64,000 bases of DNA, from contig JAFAGO010000050.1 of NCBI GenBank assembly GCA_023422635.1, positions 30,910 to 94,909 on the forward strand. Reading direction: 5' to 3'. This document shows positions 59,039 through 64,000 of the stretch, one piece after another (the first letter of the stretch is position 1; the number at the start of each line of letters is the position of its first letter). This DNA comes from Bacteroidota bacterium (GTDB lineage Bacteria; Bacteroidota; Bacteroidia; Flavobacteriales; Weeksellaceae). The notes beneath the pieces were generated by a model. That model had not been told where the DNA came from. It did not search any database and was given only the letters and a program-made list of their open reading frames with translations. The position numbers were made by a program, and so were the translations under genes.

Positions 59039-60553
59039 ATGGCAACCAAAGCGTTATTCAATATTGTGGTCAATTGGTTCATCCGACAGAGGATGGATCA
59101 AATTGAGAATTTTATGAACCATCCCGTTGAAACCCAAAAAGGAATTTTGTTTTCGCAGCTTTTTCATGCTGAAGATACAGAATATGGTAGAAAATATGGA
59201 TTTAGCAGTATTTCAAATTATGAAGATTTTAAAAACAAAGTTCCCATTGTTACCTACGAAGACTTCGAACCTTATATCGAAAAAGCAAGAAGGGGAGAAA
59301 GAGATGTTTTTTGGCCAGGAACCATTCGGAATTTTGCAAAATCTTCAGGAACAACAAACGCGAAAAGCAAATTTATTCCTATTACAGAAGAAAGTTTAGA
59401 ACTTTGCCACTTTAAAGCGGGAAAAGATATGATATCTATCTATGCCAACAACCATCCCGACAACCAATTATTTTCCAATAAAAACCTTCGTTTGGGCGGA
59501 AGCGCACAACTGTATGAAGATTTTAATACCAAGTTTGGCGACCTTTCCGCAATCTTGATTGATAACTTGCCATTTTGGGTAGAAATTACAACAACACCCT
59601 GCAAGAAAACGTCATTAATGAGCGAATGGGAAAGCAAACTCAAAGCAATGGTTTCTGAAGTGAAAAACGAAGAAGTCGGAAGTATTATTGGGGTGCCAAG
59701 TTGGATGATGGTGCTTTTGCAGCGCGTTTTAAAAGAAACAGGTAAAGGTAGTATTGCTGAAGTTTGGCCGCAGTTGGAAGTATTTTTTCATGGAGGAATT
59801 AGCTTTAAACCTTACCGCGAGCAATATCGAGAACTTATTGGGAAAGATATCAATTACTACGAAATTTATAATGCGTCGGAAGGCTTCTTTGGAATTCAAG
59901 ACCAAAGTGGAAAAGATGAAATGCTGTTGATGTTGGATTATGGCATATTTTACGAGTTTATACCAATGGATGAGTTTAACAGTGATCATCCCAAAACCGT
60001 AAACATCGAAAATGTTGAGGTCGGCAAAAATTATGCGATGCTCATTACCACTAATGGTGGATTGTGGAGGTACCAAATTGGCGATACAGTACAATTTACA
60101 TCGATTAATCCATTTCGAATTCGAATTACAGGTAGAACGAAACATTATATCAACGCTTTTGGAGAAGAATTGATGATTGATAATGTTGAAAGTGCACTAC
60201 AAACCGCTTGCGATGTAACCTCTTCATCGGTGTCGGAATATACCGGCGCGCCCGTTTATATGGTGAAAGGAGAAAAAGGTGCTCATGAATGGATTATTGA
60301 ATTCAGCAAAAAGCCAGATGATTTCGAAAAATTTGAAGCCGTATTTGATGATAAATTAAAAACGCTAAATTCCGATTATGAGGCAAAACGTTATAAAGAT
60401 ATGACGCTTCGTAAACCCATAATTCATATTGCAAAACCCAATCTTTTTTATCAATGGATGGAATCTCGTGGGAAATTAGGCGGACAAAATAAAGTTCCAA
60501 GACTTTCAAATTCCCGAGAATATATCGAGCCACTGCTTAAAATGAATCAATAG
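59039..60553 (+). CDS. GH3 family adenylate-forming enzyme
   Basis: 504-residue protein of the GH3 branch of the acyl-adenylating (ANL) superfamily. In plants GH3 enzymes join amino acids to auxin or jasmonate through an acyl-adenylate. The phosphate loop SSGTTNAKSK is at about 102-111, the adenine motif is YNASEGFFG (about 277-285), and GLWRYQIGD (about 341-349) carries the ribose-binding Asp. The C-terminal domain contains FGEELMIDNVESAL. Bacterial GH3 proteins are mostly uncharacterised; neither acyl substrate nor acceptor is predictable. It is monocistronic with its own promoter and terminator, and the HMG-CoA lyase gene downstream is convergent. Confidence 0.9.
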   Translation: MATKALFNIVVNWFIRQRMDQIENFMNHPVETQKGILFSQLFHAEDTEYGRKYGFSSISNYEDFKNKVPIVTYEDFEPYIEKARRGERDVFWPGTIRNFAKSSGTTNAKSKFIPITEESLELCHFKAGKDMISIYANNHPDNQLFSNKNLRLGGSAQLYEDFNTKFGDLSAILIDNLPFWVEITTTPCKKTSLMSEWESKLKAMVSEVKNEEVGSIIGVPSWMMVLLQRVLKETGKGSIAEVWPQLEVFFHGGISFKPYREQYRELIGKDINYYEIYNASEGFFGIQDQSGKDEMLLMLDYGIFYEFIPMDEFNSDHPKTVNIENVEVGKNYAMLITTNGGLWRYQIGDTVQFTSINPFRIRITGRTKHYINAFGEELMIDNVESALQTACDVTSSSVSEYTGAPVYMVKGEKGAHEWIIEFSKKPDDFEKFEAVFDDKLKTLNSDYEAKRYKDMTLRKPIIHIAKPNLFYQWMESRGKLGGQNKVPRLSNSREYIEPLLKMNQ

Positions 60554-60584
60554 CTAAAAAATAAAAATCCTTTTTGAAAATTTA

Positions 60585-60620
60585 AAAACCCTTTCAGTAT
60601 CGTACCGAAAGGGTTTTCTT
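60585..60620 (+). terminator. Intrinsic terminator of the GH3 gene
   Basis: AAAACCCTTTC (60585-60595) pairs perfectly with GAAAGGGTTTT (60607-60617), with GTA/TAC inside the loop, followed by CTT. Near-palindromic A and T flanks make it usable on both strands. Confidence 0.8.
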
Positions 60621-60911
60621 GTAAAGGGACTGTTTTGAAAAGGGTTAATTTTCTGTTGCTACAAGCATTTTTGGCTTAACGCATCATTCAATAGATTTCG
60701 ATTTTTCAATAAGAATAATCTTTATAATTAATGAAGGAAAATGCCTTAACGCTTGAACAACAATATACAACTTTTTTTCGATATGTGCTATTATTGGCAA
60801 AAATATATTAATGCGCTATTTTTTTTCGCTATAAATCATGTAAATTTTATGAAAAGTAATCGTACATCTTCGTTGAAAAATAATGGAAAGCGTCTCGAAA
60901 AAAGCATCTTT
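60621..60911. other. AT-rich intergenic stretch with no supported gene
   Basis: About 290 bases between the GH3 terminator and the end of the HMG-CoA lyase gene. A 26-codon frame at 60731 and a longer frame running into the opposite-strand lyase gene have no family marks. No tRNA, repeat or clear promoter is visible. Confidence 0.5.
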
Positions 60912-61760
60912 TTAAAAATGAAAAATATCTTTCGCTCTATTATAAGCTGCTTCGAAATGCAAAAGATTTTGATGGATATCAATTTTTTCAGCAGCCATAA
61001 AATTAAAAATCTGTTCGGTTGGCATATTGCCTACTAAATCATCTTTAGCCATTGGGCAACCTCCCATCCCTTTTATTGCAGAATCAAAATGTCGACACCC
61101 TTGGTCATAGGCTGCTTTTAGTTTAGAATAAGAATCCTCATATCGATTATGAAAATGTGCCCCAAATGTAATGTTGGGATGCTTTGGAGGAATTATTTTG
61201 AACAATTCAGAAATACTTTCAACACTTGCAACTCCTGTAGTGTCCGAAAGTTGAATCGTTGTAATCCCAATTTCCGAAAATCGATTTGCCCAAAAATCAA
61301 CTTGCTCCCACTTCCAAATTTCGCCGTATGGATTGCCAAAAGCCATTGAAAAATAGAGGTGAAGATGTCGGTTTTCACGTTTGGAGATTTCTAAAATTTG
61401 TTGAATTTGGGTAAACGCTTCTTCTTGACTTTTATTGGTGTTGCGATGCTGAAAGGTTTCAGAAATAGAAAATGGGAACCCCAAAATATCAACACCTTCA
61501 TGCTTTAACGCTTTCTCTGCACCTGAAATATTGGCGACAATTACCGAAAGCATCGTATTGGAAATTGATTTGTCAATATTGTCGATCACTTCACCTGAAT
61601 CTGCCATTTGAGGTACTGCTTTTGGCGAAACAAAACTTCCGCAATCCAACACATCAAATTTTACATCCATTAAAGCGTTTATATAATCGATTTTTTTTTG
61701 GGTCGGGATCATTTCTCCCCAACCTTGCATGGCATCCCGAGGGCATTCTGTAAGAAACAT
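60912..61760 (-). CDS. Hydroxymethylglutaryl-CoA lyase
   Basis: Cleaves 3-hydroxy-3-methylglutaryl-CoA to acetyl-CoA and acetoacetate, the last step of leucine breakdown. It is a TIM barrel of the HMGL-like family. The active-site PRDAMQ lies very near the N-terminus (about 7-12), DTTGVAS and the metal-binding HFHNRYEDS follow, and GMGGCPMAKDDLVGN (about 231-245) has the catalytic cysteine. At 282 residues it is slightly short at the N-terminus, but the ATG fits the family. A -7-like TATCTTTA lies about 18 bases upstream (one mismatch). No other leucine-degradation gene is adjacent. Confidence 0.93.
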   Translation of the reverse strand: MFLTECPRDAMQGWGEMIPTQKKIDYINALMDVKFDVLDCGSFVSPKAVPQMADSGEVIDNIDKSISNTMLSVIVANISGAEKALKHEGVDILGFPFSISETFQHRNTNKSQEEAFTQIQQILEISKRENRHLHLYFSMAFGNPYGEIWKWEQVDFWANRFSEIGITTIQLSDTTGVASVESISELFKIIPPKHPNITFGAHFHNRYEDSYSKLKAAYDQGCRHFDSAIKGMGGCPMAKDDLVGNMPTEQIFNFMAAEKIDIHQNLLHFEAAYNRAKDIFHF

Positions 61761-61918
61761 ATTTTTAATTTACGTTCTAAAGATAAACATTCTAATTTTT
61801 AAAATTTAGATTTTCTAATTGAATTTAAGATTCTGATAATTAATGATCTGCGAATTTTAATTGAGTTATTCCTGTTGTTTCTCTTTTGAAAAATAGGCAT
61901 TAGTCAGGATATAAATCT

Positions 61919-61926
61919 TAACTTTG
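61919..61926 (+). promoter_or_regulatory. Bacteroidetes -7 element for pepT
   Basis: TAACTTTG, a perfect TAnnTTTG, lies 42 bases upstream of the ATG at 61969. No good -33 TTTG is seen. Confidence 0.55.
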
Positions 61927-61968
61927 TTTCCTATTAAAACAATAATTCAGAAACAATTTTAGTACGAT

Positions 61969-63222
61969 ATGGCTACAATAGAATTAGGGCAAGAATGGAA
62001 AACAAAACTGCTCAACCGCTTTTTAAATTATGTAAAAATTTATTCCACCAGTGATCCTGAAAGTGAATCCACACCTTCCACACCACAGCAATGGGATATG
62101 GCAAATTATCTTTTTGCAGAATTGAAAGAACTAGGTTTAGAAGATGTTTCTATCGATGAAAAGGGCTATGTTTTTGGCTATGTTCCGTCCAATATTGATA
62201 AAGAAATTTCTACGATTGGCTTTATTTCGCATTACGATTCTTCTCCTGACTTTAATGGCGAAAATGTAAATCCACAAATCTGGGAAAATTATGATGGCAA
62301 AGATCTTCTTTTAAATAAAGAAACAGGTTTTACTTTGTCTCCGGACAAATTTGAATCCTTAAAAGATTATGTTGGTCAAACCTTAATTACCACCGATGGA
62401 ACGTCTCTTTTAAGTGCAGATGATAAAGCGGGCGTTGCGGAAATTGTTACAGCTGCAGAATATTTGCTGGCGCATCCAGAAATTAAACACGGAAAAATCG
62501 CAATTGGTTTTAATCCCGATGAAGAAATTGGAAGAGGAGCGCATCACTTCGATGTTGAAAAATTCGGTGCGGAATGGGCGTATACAATGGATGGTGGCGA
62601 AGTAGGAGAATTGGAATATGAAAATTTCAATGCTGCCGGAGCTGTGGTAAAAATCCATGGTTTAAGCGTACACCCTGGTTATGCTTTTGGTAAAATGGTG
62701 AATGCCGGACTTTTAGCGGCGGAATTTATCACGATGCTTCCTGCAAATGAAACTCCCGCAACAACAAAAGGTTTTGAAGGTTTTTTCCATCTTACTGATG
62801 TGAATGCCGATGTTTCCGAAGCAAAATTGCAATATATTATTCGTGATCACGATGCTGCAAAATTTGAAGAAAGAAAAGCTTTGTTAACTGAGAAAGTTGC
62901 AGAATTTAATGCAAAATACGGAGAAAATACAGCTGAGCTTGAAATTAAAGAGCAATACAGAAATATGAAGCAGCAATTTGAAGGTAAATTGCACATTATC
63001 GATTTAGCTGCGGAGGCAATGAAAGAAGCCGGAATTGAACCCAACATAAAAGCAATTCGTGGAGGGACAGATGGCGCTCAACTATCGTATATGGGATTAC
63101 CTTGTCCAAACATCTTTGCAGGAGGGTTAAATTTCCATGGTCCATACGAATATGTTGCATTGGAAAGTATGGAAAAAGCAGTCGAAGTGATTGTGAATAT
63201 TTCGAAGAATTTGGCTCAATAG
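61969..63222 (+). CDS. pepT: Peptidase T (tripeptide aminopeptidase)
   Basis: Cytosolic di-zinc aminopeptidase (M20B) that frees the N-terminal residue of tripeptides. Metal ligands and catalytic residues: SHYDSSPD (about 85-92), SADDKAG with the bridging Asp, NPDEEIGRG with the catalytic Glu pair (about 182-190), MDGGEVGE, and the late NFHGPYE histidine. The dimerisation lid is about 205-325. At 417 residues it is normal. Monocistronic, ended by a terminator. Confidence 0.96.
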   Translation: MATIELGQEWKTKLLNRFLNYVKIYSTSDPESESTPSTPQQWDMANYLFAELKELGLEDVSIDEKGYVFGYVPSNIDKEISTIGFISHYDSSPDFNGENVNPQIWENYDGKDLLLNKETGFTLSPDKFESLKDYVGQTLITTDGTSLLSADDKAGVAEIVTAAEYLLAHPEIKHGKIAIGFNPDEEIGRGAHHFDVEKFGAEWAYTMDGGEVGELEYENFNAAGAVVKIHGLSVHPGYAFGKMVNAGLLAAEFITMLPANETPATTKGFEGFFHLTDVNADVSEAKLQYIIRDHDAAKFEERKALLTEKVAEFNAKYGENTAELEIKEQYRNMKQQFEGKLHIIDLAAEAMKEAGIEPNIKAIRGGTDGAQLSYMGLPCPNIFAGGLNFHGPYEYVALESMEKAVEVIVNISKNLAQ

Positions 63223-63245
63223 TCTTTATGTTTCCATTATATGAA

Positions 63246-63271
63246 AAACCATCGATTTCGGTGGTTTTTTT
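63246..63271 (+). terminator. Intrinsic terminator of pepT
   Basis: An 8-bp stem (AACCATCG, AACC ending at 63250, with CGGTGGTT at 63259-63266, one G-U pair) is followed by TTTTT. Confidence 0.8.
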
Positions 63272-63340
63272 ATTGATAAATAATTCATTTTGAATTGATA
63301 TCCCATTAAAAGATAAAAATTACTTTTACCAAAAACCAAA

Positions 63341-64000
63341 ATGCAGAAACGCGACGTCGAAATTGTAGTGCTTTCCGATATTCACTTGGGAACGTATGGG
63401 TGTCACGCTACGGAATTGCTGGCGTATTTGAAATCCATTCAACCCAAATTATTAATTCTCAACGGAGATATTATTGATGGTTGGGCTTTCTCTAAAAAAT
63501 ACTTTCCAAATTCGCATATGGCAGTTTTGAGTTCGTTTTTTAAATTAATGAAAAACGGAACCAGGATTATTTACATAACCGGAAATCACGATGAATTTCT
63601 TCGGAAATATACCGACGTGGAAATGGGAAACTTATTGCTTACCGATAAATTTCTTTTAGAAATTGAAGGTAAAAAACATTGGATTTTCCATGGAGATATT
63701 TTTGATCACACTACAAAAGGAAGCGCAAAAATAATCGCAAAAATCGGCGGGATAGGTTATGATTATTTGATTGTATTAAACCGGGGAATCAACTGGGTTT
63801 TAAATCTGTTCGGGAAAGGAAAAGTTTCTTTATCGAAAAAAATAAAGAATTCTGTAAAAAAAGCAGTGAGTTTCATTGCTGATTTTGAAGAAAAAGCAAT
63901 CGAATTAGCGATCGATAATCAATACGATTTTGTTATTTGCGGACACATACATCAACCTGCTGATCGTATTGAAACCAGAGAAAATGGTTCTGTTCATTAT
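63341..64000 (+). CDS. LpxH-like metallophosphoesterase, 3' end outside the window
   Basis: First 220 codons of a calcineurin-like phosphoesterase; the frame is open at the window end. Metal-binding motifs appear in order: SDIHLG (about 13-18), NGDIIDGW (about 42-49), GNHDEFLRKY (about 87-96), FHGDIFDH (about 121-128) and CGHIHQPA (about 201-208). The set and spacing are those of the UDP-2,3-diacylglucosamine diphosphatase-like group. Whether it acts in lipid A synthesis (LpxH) or is one of the related soluble phosphoesterases cannot be settled from the fragment. TACTTTTA at 63321-63328 is a likely -7 element (one mismatch). Confidence 0.88.
   Translation, partial: MQKRDVEIVVLSDIHLGTYGCHATELLAYLKSIQPKLLILNGDIIDGWAFSKKYFPNSHMAVLSSFFKLMKNGTRIIYITGNHDEFLRKYTDVEMGNLLLTDKFLLEIEGKKHWIFHGDIFDHTTKGSAKIIAKIGGIGYDYLIVLNRGINWVLNLFGKGKVSLSKKIKNSVKKAVSFIADFEEKAIELAIDNQYDFVICGHIHQPADRIETRENGSVHY

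Noticed and set aside
60731..60811. A 26-codon plus-strand frame (MKENALTLEQQ...) after the GH3 terminator
   Set aside because: No -7 box, no recognised family and no terminator of its own; chance frames of this size are expected in AT-rich DNA.
60753..61037. A 94-codon plus-strand frame overlapping the 3' end of the HMG-CoA lyase gene
   Set aside because: Needs a TTG start, is low-complexity in its first half and antisense to the lyase in its second half.
1..64000. Mobile elements, prophage, integrons, CRISPR arrays or a composition island
   Set aside because: I saw no transposase, integrase, phage gene, regularly spaced repeat or block of odd base use; the window reads as core chromosome throughout.

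Overview
The window is AT-rich core chromosome of a flavobacterium. The closest fit by gene content and protein wording is the Chryseobacterium/Kaistella group (Weeksellaceae), but that placement rests on recognition, not on a search. Supporting signs are a secreted protein with a type IX secretion sorting domain, many -7 elements of the Bacteroidetes form TAnnTTTG, almost no Shine-Dalgarno sequences, a meso-diaminopimelate-type MurE, and family members typical of Bacteroidetes (DUF3127, DUF2795, DUF2797, a SpmA-SpmB fusion, SecA with N-terminal insertions). I see no insertion sequence, prophage, integrase, CRISPR array, rRNA or island of odd composition.

Layout. 1-5.1 kb: the 3' part of hemB, a comM-like ATPase, a secreted prolyl oligopeptidase and a mannose-6-phosphate isomerase-type cupin. 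5.2-5.5 kb: three tRNA genes (Leu-UAG, Gly-GCC, Leu-UAA) with one promoter and one terminator. 5.7-9.9 kb: a DUF3127 protein with an SSB-like tail, then a tight operon hutG-hutF-aat-EamA permease (last two steps of formimidoylglutamate breakdown plus the leucyl/phenylalanyl transferase). 10-16.5 kb: CBS protein and nadK, fbaA, accD, a DUF6973-like protein, and proB-proA. 16.6-24.2 kb: an EF-G paralogue lacking the catalytic switch II histidine, a SpmA-SpmB fusion, a TolC-type outer-membrane protein, an SprT-like metalloprotein, manC and a small acidic protein. 24.2-33 kb: an AsmA-like giant with a repetitive tail, DUF1648, DUF2797, a sugar-nucleotide epimerase, DUF2795 and secA. 33-39.4 kb: a siderophore receptor with a PepSY reductase-like partner, a ROK kinase, a lipoprotein MsrA, a bacilliredoxin and a YqeY protein.

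39.5-55.5 kb is the division and cell-wall (dcw) cluster on the minus strand: mraZ-rsmH-ftsL-ftsI-murE-mraY-murD-ftsW-murG-murC-ftsQ-ftsA-ftsZ, followed by yqeY. It makes lipid II from UDP-MurNAc precursors and builds the septum. murF, murB and ddl are not in it. Upstream of mraZ are two TGGGA repeats ten bases apart, the form of site that MraZ binds. 55.8-64 kb: an alpha/beta hydrolase, ysxC, an ElaA-type acetyltransferase, the T9SS cargo protein, a GH3-family adenylating enzyme, an HMG-CoA lyase, pepT and the 5' part of an LpxH-like phosphoesterase.

Most of the window is ordinary housekeeping sequence and I did not find a clear new multi-gene system. The observations most worth following are the likely GTPase-deficient EF-G paralogue, the MraZ sites over a near-leaderless dcw promoter, the SSB-like tip on DUF3127, the loss of zinc-ribbon cysteines in AccD and of the zinc motif in the ROK kinase, and the GH3 enzyme.
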